Origin: Pseudoalteromonas umbrosa
Lineage (GTDB): Bacteria > Pseudomonadota > Gammaproteobacteria > Enterobacterales > Alteromonadaceae
Direction of reading: 5' to 3'
DNA: 64,000 nt
Assembly (NCBI RefSeq): GCF_030125375.1
Contig: NZ_JASJUU010000001.1
Span: forward strand, 372,001-436,000
Shown here: positions 18,639 to 28,097 of the stretch, piece by piece
Position numbering within the stretch: the first letter of the stretch is position 1
Layout of the letters: each line of letters begins with the position of its first letter
The notes under the pieces: generated by a model
What the model was told of the DNA's origin: nothing
The model's input: the letters and a program-made list of their open reading frames with translations, nothing else
The model's database searches: none
Translations under genes and position numbers: made by a program

Positions 18639-18886
18639 TAGCGTACCTCCAAGCCTAAGCTGTACTGGCACAAGCACCGCACTACATAGCTAATTTTTAA
18701 TAGAGTGGCGAACAACAAACTACCAATATGCGCGCTGATCTGTACTGGGATGGATAGCAGGTGAGAAAGTGGGTAACTGGCGATGATAGCGAGGCCAAAG
18801 CCGACTATACTGGCGACAAGTAGCCAATTCGAAGCGCTAAGTAAACGAGTAAAAACGCCCGTAAAGCTCTCTTGTTGTATTTGCAT
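18638..18886 (-). CDS. small membrane protein in the NO-response operon
   Basis: 82 residues from ATG 18886 (a GTG four codons earlier is possible). Two hydrophobic segments (about residues 22-42 and 50-75) predict a two-helix inner-membrane protein. It is the first gene after the sigma-54 promoter and overlaps nnrS by one base. The family is not one I can name; the setting implies a part in NO response or NnrS assembly. Confidence 0.7.
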   Translation of the reverse strand: MQIQQESFTGVFTRLLSASNWLLVASIVGFGLAIIASYPLSHLLSIPVQISAHIGSLLFATLLKISYVVRCLCQYSLGLEVR

Positions 18887-18925
18887 ATGTACACCCACTT
18901 AGGTTGATTTCGTGTCATATACATC

Positions 18926-18942
18926 GCACAAGGTGTGCCAAC
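18926..18942 (-). promoter_or_regulatory. sigma-54 promoter of the nnrS-hmp operon
   Basis: On the minus strand the sequence reads TTGGCACACCTTGTGC: GG at -24 and GC at -12 separated by exactly 10 bases, a close match to the TGGCAC-N5-TTGC consensus. It lies about 40 bp before the first gene and opposite norR, a sigma-54 activator. Confidence 0.85.
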
Positions 18943-18993
18943 TTTTAAATTCAATAAAAACAAGTGGTTATGATTATATGGTTTTACTTTTGA

Positions 18994-19004
18994 GTCAATT
19001 TGAC
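18994..19004. promoter_or_regulatory. NorR binding box 1
   Basis: GTCAATTTGAC is a palindrome of the GTCA-N3-TGAC type known for NorR. It lies about 55-65 bp upstream of the -24 element of the operon promoter, a normal enhancer position. Confidence 0.7.
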
Positions 19005-19037
19005 ATATTTTAGATAAAGTCTTTTTATACTTTATAG

Positions 19038-19048
19038 GTCAATATGAC
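19038..19048. promoter_or_regulatory. NorR binding box 2, abutting the norR start
   Basis: GTCAATATGAC, a second GTCA-N3-TGAC palindrome, is centred 44 bp (about four helical turns) from box 1. It ends directly before the norR ATG, so bound NorR could also repress its own gene. Confidence 0.7.
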
Positions 19049-20620
19049 ATGGAAAAAAGAGAGTTATCCCAACTAATTACATTTAATCAATCACTTGCTG
19101 AGGCGTTGCCAAAAGATAACGAGGTTGATTTAGTGTCATATTGTGGTGCGGTGATGAATGCGCTTAAAGCTTTAATTAGTGCAGATGCGATAGCAGTACT
19201 TGGTCACGAGCAAGGGGCCTTGGTTCCGTTGGCCGCGACAGGACTTGCGCCAGAAGTCATGGGGAGACGATTTCAATTATCAGAGCACCCAAGGCTCAAA
19301 GAAATAGTGCACAGTGAAACGGCCCCGGTGATTTTTCCTGCTGATTGTCCACTGAGTGACCCCTATGATGGCATGTTGATTGCGGAGACAGGTGATTTAC
19401 CTGTGCATGCCTGTATGGGCTTTGCAATGTACGAGCAAGATAAGTTATTGGGCGTGATCACATTTGATAGTTTAAGCCCACATGCTTTTGACGGCTATGG
19501 TGCATCTTTACTAGCTATGGTGCAAGCATCGGTTTCCAGCCACTTTAGTGCAGTAGACAATATGCATAGGCTGTCTAAGCGTGCCAAATCTGGGATTGCG
19601 ATGTTAAATGAGCTGAGCCATCAGCAATACACCATGGTTGGTGAGTCTGTGCCGATGCAAAAGCTTAAGTCGGATATTAGTCTGGTTGCAAACTCAGATC
19701 TGAGTGTGCTTATTCAAGGAGAAACTGGTACAGGTAAAGAGTTGGTAGCGCGGCAATTACATGCGCAATCTAATCGCAGTACCGGGCCATTTGTGCAAGT
19801 AAACTGTGCATCTTTGCCTGACAACCTAGCAGAAAGTGAGTTTTTTGGTCATCGTAAAGGGGCGTTCACAGGTGCAGATAAACACCGCGAAGGAAAGTTC
19901 TTGGTAGCCGATCAGGGCACGTTGTTTTTAGATGAAATTGGTGAACTACCGTTGCATATTCAAAGCAAATTACTGCGGGCATTGCAAAGCGGGGAGATCC
20001 AGCCTGTTGGTAGCGATAAGCCGCATTTTGTGAATGTTCGGATTGTGGCTGCGACAAATAGAGATTTGCAAAAAGAAGTGGATGAGGGTCGGTTTCGCTC
20101 AGATCTGTATCATCGCTTAAGAGTTTTCCCGCTTCAAGTTCCAGCCCTTAAACACCGCAATACAGATATAGTTCCACTCGCTGGCTATTTTGTAGAGCAG
20201 CTTCGTAAGAAGCTAGGGGTGTCTCAACTTTTACTGGATGACGATTTGCTTGCAAGTTTAAAAGCCCATGACTGGCCGGGTAACGTTCGAGAATTGGAGC
20301 ATGTATTAAGTCGCGCTGCGCTTAAAGCAAAGCATTCAAACTGGCAAAAAGACATTATCAAAATTATGCCTAGCCACTGTGAACTCAGTTTTGATTCTCC
20401 AAAGGTGGAGCTGGATACACATACACGTGGTGAGCAGGAGGTCATGTTACAGCCAATAAAAGAGGCCACAGAAGAATTTCAACGCAGTCTTATTTTAAAA
20501 GCGCTCAACACCCATCAGCTCAACTGGGCTGCGGCGGCCAGAGCACTTGATATCGACCGAGCAAATTTAGTCCGTTTAGCTAAGCGCTTAGGCGTCGAAA
20601 CTGTAAAGAAAGTTAAGTAG
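19049..20620 (+). CDS. norR: NorR, NO-responsive sigma-54 activator
   Basis: 523 residues. The N-terminal GAF domain (about 20-165) would hold the NO-sensing iron. The sigma-54 AAA+ domain has Walker A GETGTGKE (about 225), the canonical GAFTGA loop (about 271) and [12 protein letters not shown] Fis-type HTH ends the protein ([24 protein letters not shown]). It is divergent from the membrane protein/nnrS/hmp operon, which carries a matching sigma-54 promoter and NorR boxes. The start ATG directly follows box 2. Confidence 0.94.
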   Translation: MEKRELSQLITFNQSLAEALPKDNEVDLVSYCGAVMNALKALISADAIAVLGHEQGALVPLAATGLAPEVMGRRFQLSEHPRLKEIVHSETAPVIFPADCPLSDPYDGMLIAETGDLPVHACMGFAMYEQDKLLGVITFDSLSPHAFDGYGASLLAMVQASVSSHFSAVDNMHRLSKRAKSGIAMLNELSHQQYTMVGESVPMQKLKSDISLVANSDLSVLIQGETGTGKELVARQLHAQSNRSTGPFVQVNCASLPDNLAESEFFGHRKGAFTGADKHREGKFLVADQGTLFLDEIGELPLHIQSKLLRALQSGEIQPVGSDKPHFVNVRIVAATNRDLQKEVDEGRFRSDLYHRLRVFPLQVPALKHRNTDIVPLAGYFVEQLRKKLGVSQLLLDDDLLASLKAHDWPGNVRELEHVLSRAALKAKHSNWQKDIIKIMPSHCELSFDSPKVELDTHTRGEQEVMLQPIKEATEEFQRSLILKALNTHQLNWAAAARALDIDRANLVRLAKRLGVETVKKVK

Positions 20621-20833
20621 CCAAGTTAGGTAATCGCAACGGCGTGTTTAAAGTGTTAATCGAGACCTTAATTCAATTGTTATTGGCAATGAAAATTGTT
20701 CTTAATTCTTTTATAAGTTATTTATTTTAAAAGGATATTAAAACTTTTTTGTTATTTTCATTTAGTCTTGCCAAGTACGAATATTGGACTAGTGTTAAAT
20801 AGCGTCTAACTGATTTTGCCACTAGGGGGCCCT

Positions 20834-21304
20834 ATGAAGGGTAGTAAGCAAGTAATTGTCACTTTGAATAAAATTTTGACACTCGAACTCACGTCGATTA
20901 ACCAATATTTTTTACATGCACGCATGTACAAAAACTGGGGACTTGAAGAGTTAAACGAAAAAGCCTACAAAAAATCAATCAAGGATATGAAGCAAGCAGA
21001 TGATCTGATTGAACGCATTTTATTTTTAGAAGGCTTACCGAATTTACAGCATCTCGAAAAGTTGCGCATTGGCGAGCACACCGAAGAAATGCTCAGCTGC
21101 GACCTTGCTTTTGAGCATGAGCAGCTACCAGCACTGCGCGAGGCCATTGATTTGTGCGAAAAAGAGCAAGATTACGTCAGTAGAGAGTTACTCGAAGAAA
21201 TCTTAGAGTATGAAGAAGAGTATGTGGACTGGCTCGAAACTCAAGACTTCTTGATTAAGAATACGGGTATTGAAAACTATCTTCAATCACAGATAGAGGG
21301 TTAA
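20834..21304 (+). CDS. bfr: bacterioferritin, haem-binding subunit without a complete ferroxidase centre
   Basis: 156 residues from ATG 20834. Numbering matches E. coli Bfr: Met52, the haem ligand, is present. Of the di-iron ligands, Glu18, Glu94 and Glu127 are kept, but 51 is Asp, 54 is Gln instead of His and 130 is Tyr instead of His. The subunit should bind haem at the dimer interface but not form the normal ferroxidase site. The next gene, three bases on, has the opposite pattern, so the shell is probably mixed. Confidence 0.93.
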   Translation: MKGSKQVIVTLNKILTLELTSINQYFLHARMYKNWGLEELNEKAYKKSIKDMKQADDLIERILFLEGLPNLQHLEKLRIGEHTEEMLSCDLAFEHEQLPALREAIDLCEKEQDYVSRELLEEILEYEEEYVDWLETQDFLIKNTGIENYLQSQIEG

Positions 21305-21307
21305 ATT

Positions 21308-21799
21308 ATGCAAGGTTCCAAAAAAGTTATCGACTTGCTAAATAAGCAACTCACTCTTGAACTCAGTTCAATGGATCAATATTTAGCACACTCCAAAATG
21401 TACGAAGATTGGGGAATGGCGCGTTTGCATGACAAATTGTCTCATGAATATGAAGAAGAGTTGGATCATGCTAAACGTATTACTGAGCGGATTTTATTTT
21501 TAGAGGGAACACCTGACACGGCTTCACGTGCGCCTATCAACGTAGGCAGCAATGTAAAAGAAATGCTCGAAAATGATTTAGCCGCCGAAGTGGTGGTGAA
21601 AGATCACCTTAAAAAGGTCATTGCGGTGTGTGAAGAAGAGCAAGATTATGTAACAAGAGAAATCTTAGAAGCCTTGCTTGATGACACTGAAATGGATCAC
21701 ATTTACTGGTTAGAGCAGCACCTTGGCCTGATAGATTTAATCGGTATTCAAAACTACATCCAAAGCCAAATGAGTGGGGATGCAGGATCTGGCAGCTAA
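21308..21799 (+). CDS. bfr: bacterioferritin, ferroxidase subunit lacking the haem Met
   Basis: 163 residues. Glu18, Glu51, His54 and Glu94 of the ferroxidase centre are present, as is the E-x-x-H pair (Glu128/His131, shifted by one). Position 52 is Leu, so the haem-ligand Met is lost. It complements the preceding subunit (haem but no ferroxidase) and starts three bases after its stop, so both are made together. Two-subunit bacterioferritins of this kind are known in several proteobacteria. Confidence 0.93.
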   Translation: MQGSKKVIDLLNKQLTLELSSMDQYLAHSKMYEDWGMARLHDKLSHEYEEELDHAKRITERILFLEGTPDTASRAPINVGSNVKEMLENDLAAEVVVKDHLKKVIAVCEEEQDYVTREILEALLDDTEMDHIYWLEQHLGLIDLIGIQNYIQSQMSGDAGSGS

Positions 21800-21824
21800 C
21801 GTGGGTTAGCATGTTAAGCAAAGT

Positions 21825-21851
21825 AAAAGAGCGCTATATGCGCTCTTTTTT
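21825..21851 (+). terminator. intrinsic terminator after the bacterioferritin genes
   Basis: AAAAGAGCG / CGCTCTTTT stem with a 7-nt loop running into T residues, 26 nt after the second bfr stop. Confidence 0.85.
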
Positions 21852-21959
21852 TATACCGTTAATTTTCTGTTTTTTTAGTGGTTTTAGAATAAACACCCTA
21901 AACTGAAAAAGACCACATGAAATAAACCTTGATCTCTCTAGTGTATCTATTAATATAAA

Positions 21960-21973
21960 AACGAACGTTCGTT
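21960..21973. promoter_or_regulatory. palindromic operator before the TetR gene
   Basis: AACGAACGTTCGTT is a perfect 14-bp palindrome lying 15 bp before the TetR start, the usual place for an autoregulatory TetR operator. Confidence 0.7.
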
Positions 21974-21988
21974 CTTTTTTGTGGTGTT

Positions 21989-22588
21989 ATGGGTAAAGGT
22001 AAACAAACTAAACAGCAAATATTAGCCAAAGGCTTGGCATTGGCGTCTGAAACTGGCCTAAATGATCTGACAATTGGCATGTTGGCGACTGCATCAGGCA
22101 TGTCTAAATCTGGGCTGTTTGGTCATTTTAACTCTAAAGAAACTATGCAGTTAAATGTGCTTGAATATGCGTCTGATTTATTTAAAGAGCATGTCATTTT
22201 AGCGTGTGATAAAGATACGAGGGGCTTGGCAAAGTTAAACCAGCTGTGTCAAAACTGGCTTAATTGGTATAAGCCAGATGCGGCGACTTGTATTTTTATC
22301 AATGCTGCGGCGGAGTTTGATGACCAGCCTGGCGCGCTAAGGGAGCATATCCAAGCCACTTTAAAAAACTGGCTAAGCTACTTACAACATATAGTCTCGC
22401 AAGCCATTCAAGATGGAGACTTTTATTCAGACACTTGTCCAAAACAGTTTGTGTTTGAACTGTATTCTTTATATCTCGGAAGTCAAAACTTGCGCTGGTT
22501 ATCACTTGAAGATGATGAGCGTAGTCGATTTAAAACGGGGTTTAATGCTTTGTTAGACAAATATGGAGCCAAAACGCATGAGCAGTAA
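21989..22588 (+). CDS. TetR/AcrR-family repressor
   Basis: 199 residues. The N-terminal HTH (about 8-55: KQQILAKGLALASETGLNDLTIGMLATASGMSKSGLFGHFNSKE, split over helices 1-4) is typical of TetR, followed by an all-helical ligand domain. It overlaps the next gene, an alpha/beta hydrolase, by 11 bp, so both form an operon that the repressor likely controls through the palindrome at 21960. Confidence 0.9.
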   Translation: MGKGKQTKQQILAKGLALASETGLNDLTIGMLATASGMSKSGLFGHFNSKETMQLNVLEYASDLFKEHVILACDKDTRGLAKLNQLCQNWLNWYKPDAATCIFINAAAEFDDQPGALREHIQATLKNWLSYLQHIVSQAIQDGDFYSDTCPKQFVFELYSLYLGSQNLRWLSLEDDERSRFKTGFNALLDKYGAKTHEQ

Positions 22589-23420
22589 AATATACTTTTC
22601 TGACAAGAATAAAAAATCAATGAGCTTCCATGTGACTAGAGGGGTGTCGAGTTTCATGGCCAAAGTCGCACCTAAAATGAGCTTAAATGCGACTCGAAAA
22701 TTACTGTTAACACCTGCTGCTGGGCGCAAAGAGGTCGCAGTACCACAGCAGATGACTCGCCGTAAACTTGAAACCCCCTATGGTGCCCTAAACTTGGTAG
22801 AAGGTGGAGAAGGTCCAAAACTTGTTTTCACCCATGGTTGGTCTGGCGGCGTGAGTCAATTTTATCCATTGATGCAAAAAGTCATTGATGAAGGGTTTTC
22901 TGTGGTGGGGTTTGACCATTTTGGACATGGTAAAAGTGCTGGCAAGTTTGCAAATTTACCTTTGTTCATTAAGGGGCTTAAACATGTTTTGGCTGAGTAT
23001 GAAGATGAACAAGTTAGGGGGATAGTGAGTCATTCCATGGGTACAATTGGCGCAGTGAATGCAACTTGTGATGCCAAGCACGTCATGATTGCGCCTACAT
23101 TTGATTTTTACAATTCATTTCAGGAGCGCATTTACTCGACTGGGATCACCGATAAACTGGTGGATCGACTACTTAATGAAGTAGAGACAGAGCATGATAT
23201 GGTATTTAAGTCTCTACAAGCAGAAAATCACTTGGCCAAGCAATCTCAGCTTTTAATGGTTCATGACAAAGAAGATAAATATGCGCCATACCAGCATACT
23301 TTGGCGCAGGTTGAGAAACACAGTCATGCCAGCTTACATAGTACGCAAGGTCAAGGTCATGGTAGGGTTATAAACAGTCCACAGACTTGGCAAGCGATTA
23401 GACAATTAATTGATATTTAA
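22578..23420 (+). CDS. alpha/beta hydrolase
   Basis: 280 residues from ATG 22578, eight bases after GGAG that lies inside the tetR gene. The fold is shown by FTHGWSGG (oxyanion region), FDHFGHGKS, the nucleophile elbow SHSMGT (first Gly of GxSxG replaced by Ser) and a C-terminal His in GQGHGRVIN. It is probably a cytoplasmic esterase or thioesterase-like enzyme co-expressed with the TetR regulator; the substrate is unknown. Confidence 0.88.
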   Translation: MSSKIYFSDKNKKSMSFHVTRGVSSFMAKVAPKMSLNATRKLLLTPAAGRKEVAVPQQMTRRKLETPYGALNLVEGGEGPKLVFTHGWSGGVSQFYPLMQKVIDEGFSVVGFDHFGHGKSAGKFANLPLFIKGLKHVLAEYEDEQVRGIVSHSMGTIGAVNATCDAKHVMIAPTFDFYNSFQERIYSTGITDKLVDRLLNEVETEHDMVFKSLQAENHLAKQSQLLMVHDKEDKYAPYQHTLAQVEKHSHASLHSTQGQGHGRVINSPQTWQAIRQLIDI

Positions 23421-23494
23421 TACTTTGATGGAATTGTAATTCATAGGCAAGATAGACTAACTTTATAGTAGCTAAAAATAATTGATTAGTGCTT

Positions 23495-24712
23495 ATGTTC
23501 AAATACTGTTGCGCCGTGCTCTTTGTCGTGTTGTCGACTTGCTTATTTGCAAAAGAAAAAAGCTTACCTGAATTACATGTATATCATGATTCTGACTACA
23601 GTACCCATCGACAGTCAGCTGTCGCGATAAAAATGGGTTTTTTGACTGCATTAGATGAAGTAGACAGCCAAGCTCAAGGTTTTAAAATTAAACTGTTATC
23701 TCGAGACCATCGTGGTAACAGTAATCGCAGCTTTTTGAACTTTAAGCGCTTTTTGAAAGATCCATCTGGGCTGTTTGTGCTGGGTGGTCTACATTCTCCT
23801 CCTTACATAAAATACCGAGAGTTTATCAATACCAACCAAATCCCACTTTTGGTGCCTTGGGCAGCAGGTGGCCCTATCACACGTTATGATGAGGGTGAAA
23901 ATTGGGTATTTCGCCTGTCTGTGGATGACACTAAAGCGGGTATTAAGCTCGTAGAGTTTGCTAATAAACGTGCGTGCAAAAACCCTCACCTTTTCTTAGA
24001 AAGAACGCCTTGGGGAAAATCAAATTACAAATCAATTGGTAAAGCTTTGGGTAACCCAGAGGCAACGGTGACTTGGTTTGATTGGGGTATGAAGGAAAGC
24101 AGTGCAAAAATTCATATCAGAGAAATGCTCGCAAAAGACAGTGATTGTATTTTGTTTGTTGGTAATGCTATAGAAGGAAAGCAGCTGGTTTCAGCGATGG
24201 CTGACTATCCAAAGGAACAACGAATTCCAATTATTAGTCACTGGGGTATCACGGGCGGGGACTTTTTTCAGCAGGCGAAAGTGGACCTTGCATCAGGCAT
24301 AGATTTGCACTTTATTCAAAGCTGTTTTTCATTTCAGCAGCGGCCGTTATCTGGGCAAGCAAATAAAGTGTGGAACAATGCTAAACGCATGTTTCCTGAT
24401 GAATTTGCAGAGCGTGACTTTTTATTTGCACCTACCGGGTTCATCCATGGTTATGATTTAGCAAAAGTTGCGTTGGCGGCCATTGAGCAAATAAAGCTAA
24501 CCGGTGATATGTCCAAAGACAGAGCAGCATTTAGAAATGCCCTTGAGCAACTTGATAAGCCTGTTAAAGGGCTTATCAAAACTTACCAAAACCCTTATTC
24601 TAAGTGGAGTAAACAAAATCCAGACGCCCATGAGGCCTTGGGAATAGACGATTTATGTATGGCATACTTTGAGTCTAATGGCAGTACTAAAGTGCTGGTG
24701 GGTAATCCATGA
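23495..24712 (+). CDS. periplasmic ligand-binding protein (ABC/receptor type)
   Basis: 405 residues with a signal peptide (cleavage near LFAKE). It belongs to the branched-chain amino acid/urea-type receptor family (type I periplasmic fold): LFVLGGLHSPP, PLLVPWAAGGPITR, DSDCILFVGNAIEGKQL. No ABC permease or ATPase is near. The stop overlaps the start of a large hybrid histidine kinase by 4 nt, so this protein probably acts as its ligand sensor, in the manner of TorT for TorS, rather than in uptake (inference). Confidence 0.87.
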   Translation: MFKYCCAVLFVVLSTCLFAKEKSLPELHVYHDSDYSTHRQSAVAIKMGFLTALDEVDSQAQGFKIKLLSRDHRGNSNRSFLNFKRFLKDPSGLFVLGGLHSPPYIKYREFINTNQIPLLVPWAAGGPITRYDEGENWVFRLSVDDTKAGIKLVEFANKRACKNPHLFLERTPWGKSNYKSIGKALGNPEATVTWFDWGMKESSAKIHIREMLAKDSDCILFVGNAIEGKQLVSAMADYPKEQRIPIISHWGITGGDFFQQAKVDLASGIDLHFIQSCFSFQQRPLSGQANKVWNNAKRMFPDEFAERDFLFAPTGFIHGYDLAKVALAAIEQIKLTGDMSKDRAAFRNALEQLDKPVKGLIKTYQNPYSKWSKQNPDAHEALGIDDLCMAYFESNGSTKVLVGNP

Positions 24713-27700
24713 CCCGCTGGCTGAATAAGGTATTTAGTATGTCCTCAGACAGGGCTTTTTATGCCTTTTTGTTATGTAGCTTAGTCCTATCAATTGTTAT
24801 TAGTTTGTCTTTGGTTGGTACTCGAGCAGATAGCTCGGTGAAAGAGCTTCAGCTACAAGCAAGACAAACCGAAGCAAAGTTGGCGGTCAGTAACCTTGGT
24901 CAGTTTGTGTCAACGCGTCTTATCCTATTAAAGGATTTAGCCAAAATCCCCATGCTTTCAAATGCCGTGATGGGCAGTGATATATCGCGCGCTTCACTGT
25001 CTGATTTTTTAAAAGATTATAAGGTGTTGGGCGGGCATGTACCTTTGCACCTTTACAATGTGCTTTCTGAGCCGGTTTTTACAAATTCCCCTCTATACAG
25101 TGGAAAATTTAGCCGAGAGCCATGGCTGGATCAGATGTTATTGGGGGAGCTTGGGCAAGCGGTTGTCCTAAAACAAGAAGAACAACAGTTTAAGTTTATC
25201 TTGGCCGTGCCCATAGAATACAACGGTTTTACGGAAGGGGTACTGATCTCTGAATTTAAAACCGACCTAGCCTCGCTTTTGGCCATCGACATGAGGCAAA
25301 GTGAATTAGTGGTTGAACTTGCTGGTCAATGGGTTGAATACAGCAATGCTGAGGAGGGTCTAGAGTATTTACAGCTGTTCGAAAGCCGCTTACCAGACAC
25401 AGATATAGAGATAAAATTTTCTATTGACCAACAGAACATTCAAAATAGTGTAAACACCTTTATTTTAGCCATCGCAAAAGCGGTGGTGATTAGTTTGTTG
25501 CTGTCTTTCCTTTTACTATTTTTCTTTGGTCGCCAATTGTTGCTAAACCCATTTAAGCAATTACAGCTATCCCAGAAAGAGACACAAAAAAGTGAAGAGC
25601 GATTTAAACTAGCAATTAAAGGCAGTAACGACGGGATATGGGATTGGGATATAGAAAAGGGCAGTATGTTCTACTCACCCAGATTTCGAGAGCTGTTGGG
25701 CTATGGTGCCAATGATGTTAATGGATTTCCTGATGTGTTTGATAGTTTAGAGCGAGCTATCCACCCAAAAGATAAAACCCATACATTTGGGGCGTTGAAT
25801 ACGCATTTGGAAAGCGGAGATGTGTTTGACGTTGAGTTTAGAATGCGTAACCACAACGGCGACTATAGATTTTATCGCTCAAAAGGTTTGGCACTTCGTA
25901 ATGAGAAAAATAAAGCAGTGCGTATGTCAGGCTCTCTGACTGACATAACTGATCAAAAAATGTATCAAGAAGCGCTTAAAAAAGCGAAAGAGCATAATGA
26001 TTTATTGGCTTATGCGATTGAATCATGTGATGTCGGTATTGTGATCACTGATGCTTATAAAAAAGACATGCCTTTGAGCTTTATAAACTCAGCCTTCAAG
26101 CGAATTACGGGGTATGATGAATCAGTTATTGGTAAAAACTGCCGTTTCTTACAAGGTGAGCAAACATCAAATTCTGCAGTAGAGGCAATCCGTGAAGCGA
26201 TAAAACTACAGCAACCGCACAGAGAAAAAATACTGAATTATCGCAAAGACGGTGAGCCATTTTGGAACAATATGCACATCGGTCCTGTGTTGGATGAAAA
26301 TAAAAAACTGATCGCATATGTAGGCATTTTGCAAGATGTGACCGAGCAAATTCGTCAACAAAAAGCATTGGCGGATGCGAAGGTGCAAGCCGAGCAAGCG
26401 AGTGAAGCGAAGAGTGCTTTCTTGGCATCGATGAGTCATGAGATCCGCACCCCGATGAATGGCGTGTTGGGCATGCTTAACTTAATGATGAATAGTCCAC
26501 TAGATGATGAGCAAAAGCATCGTGCACGGCTTGCGATGAATAGTGCTAATTCGTTACTCAACCTAATCAATGACATATTAGATTTCTCCAAAGTAGATGC
26601 TGGGAAGCTAGAACTTGAGTTGCTTGATTTTGATTTACGAGAGCTGTTTGGTGATTTCTCAGAATCCGCTGCATTGCAAGCTCAAAGCAAAGGCATTGAG
26701 CTCATTTTAGATATTGTAAAGGTCGACAGCTCAGTAGTGAAAGGCGACCCAAGCCGTTTGCGACAGGTATTATCTAACCTTGTAGGTAATGCGATTAAAT
26801 TTACTGATGAAGGCGAAATTATTATTCGCGCTGAGCTCAATAAAGTAGACGACAAGCTGCGTTTAGACTGTTCTATTATTGACTCTGGCATAGGCATACC
26901 GTTATCAAAGCAACATAAACTATTTGAAACCTTCTCACAAGTAGACTCATCTACTACAAGAAAATATGGCGGGACGGGCTTAGGTTTATCGATTGTTAAA
27001 AAGCTCTGTGAATTGATGGGCGGTAGTATTGGCGTTAAAAGTGAAGAGGGTTGTGGTAGCGAGTTTTACTTCTCTATTAGCTTAGGAATAGGTGAGCAAA
27101 ATAACCGCCCAATGCCAAAATTTGATATCAGCAAATTAGAATTGTTAATCGTCGATGATAATCAAACAAACCGTACTGTACTTCGAGAACAATTGGAAAT
27201 TTGGGGCGCCTCTGTTACAGAGGCTTCGTCTGCCATAGAGGCGCTTTCTCAATGCGAAACAAGACTAAAAGATCCGAGTAAAACCTTATTTGATATCGCC
27301 TTATTAGACATGCAAATGCCTGTGATGGATGGCGCAAAACTTGGCGCTGAGATGCAGGCTGATCCTAGGCTGAGCAGTATTAAGCTGATAATGATGACAT
27401 CTATGGGGCATCAAGGAGATGCGGCATATTTTGCAAAACGAGGGTTCTCTGGGTATTTCCCTAAACCCGCGACCACAACAGATTTACACAATGCATTATC
27501 GGTAGTTGGAGAAGATGGTGAAGCGCTTGCCAATGCAAAGCCAATTGTTACTTCTCACTATTTGAAATCGTTTAAAGATAATGATGCGTCTGAGCCCGTT
27601 GTTTGGGATCCAAAACCCCGTTTATTGCTGGCTGAAGATAACCACGTAAATCAAATAGTCACAACAAGCATGCTGAAAAAGCTGGGTATTGAGTTTGTCG

Positions 27701-28029
27701 ACGTTGTGACTAATGGCCAAGAAGCGATTAACACATTGCGTCACTGCCAACATTCAAAACCTTATGACTTGGTGCTTATGGACTGTCAAATGCCCGAAAT
27801 GGATGGGTATGAAGCAACAGGTTTAATTAGACAAGGCCAAGCTGGGCATAGCAACCAAGAGATCAAAATTATTGCGCTTACTGCGAACGCAATGAGTGGC
27901 GATGAGAAAAAGTGCCGAGATGCCGGAATGGATGATTATTTAACGAAGCCAATTCAACCAGGGACCTTGTTACAATGTCTAAAAGCGCATTTAAGTACAC
28001 AAACTGCGCGCTCTGATGTAACAGAGTAA
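24709..28029 (+). CDS. hybrid sensor histidine kinase with two receivers
   Basis: 1106 residues: membrane helix (about 15-36), periplasmic sensor domain to about 245, second helix (about 255-275), PAS with PAC (about 295-420), a second PAS (about 430-550; NCRFLQGEQT is the LOV-like motif region), HisKA (MSHEIRTPMNG, about 577), ATPase (GTGLGLSIVKKL) and two receivers (about 810-920 and 968-1090; LLDMQMPVMDG and LMDCQMPEMDG). The NCRFLQ motif is the flavin-binding Cys context of LOV domains, so blue-light sensing is possible. Co-translated with the binding protein. Confidence 0.92.
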   Translation: MTRWLNKVFSMSSDRAFYAFLLCSLVLSIVISLSLVGTRADSSVKELQLQARQTEAKLAVSNLGQFVSTRLILLKDLAKIPMLSNAVMGSDISRASLSDFLKDYKVLGGHVPLHLYNVLSEPVFTNSPLYSGKFSREPWLDQMLLGELGQAVVLKQEEQQFKFILAVPIEYNGFTEGVLISEFKTDLASLLAIDMRQSELVVELAGQWVEYSNAEEGLEYLQLFESRLPDTDIEIKFSIDQQNIQNSVNTFILAIAKAVVISLLLSFLLLFFFGRQLLLNPFKQLQLSQKETQKSEERFKLAIKGSNDGIWDWDIEKGSMFYSPRFRELLGYGANDVNGFPDVFDSLERAIHPKDKTHTFGALNTHLESGDVFDVEFRMRNHNGDYRFYRSKGLALRNEKNKAVRMSGSLTDITDQKMYQEALKKAKEHNDLLAYAIESCDVGIVITDAYKKDMPLSFINSAFKRITGYDESVIGKNCRFLQGEQTSNSAVEAIREAIKLQQPHREKILNYRKDGEPFWNNMHIGPVLDENKKLIAYVGILQDVTEQIRQQKALADAKVQAEQASEAKSAFLASMSHEIRTPMNGVLGMLNLMMNSPLDDEQKHRARLAMNSANSLLNLINDILDFSKVDAGKLELELLDFDLRELFGDFSESAALQAQSKGIELILDIVKVDSSVVKGDPSRLRQVLSNLVGNAIKFTDEGEIIIRAELNKVDDKLRLDCSIIDSGIGIPLSKQHKLFETFSQVDSSTTRKYGGTGLGLSIVKKLCELMGGSIGVKSEEGCGSEFYFSISLGIGEQNNRPMPKFDISKLELLIVDDNQTNRTVLREQLEIWGASVTEASSAIEALSQCETRLKDPSKTLFDIALLDMQMPVMDGAKLGAEMQADPRLSSIKLIMMTSMGHQGDAAYFAKRGFSGYFPKPATTTDLHNALSVVGEDGEALANAKPIVTSHYLKSFKDNDASEPVVWDPKPRLLLAEDNHVNQIVTTSMLKKLGIEFVDVVTNGQEAINTLRHCQHSKPYDLVLMDCQMPEMDGYEATGLIRQGQAGHSNQEIKIIALTANAMSGDEKKCRDAGMDDYLTKPIQPGTLLQCLKAHLSTQTARSDVTE

Positions 28030-28097
28030 AAAATGAATGGCTATCTAGCGGGAATTTTGGCATATTTGAGTACTGTTTAAATATACAGGCTCCAATT

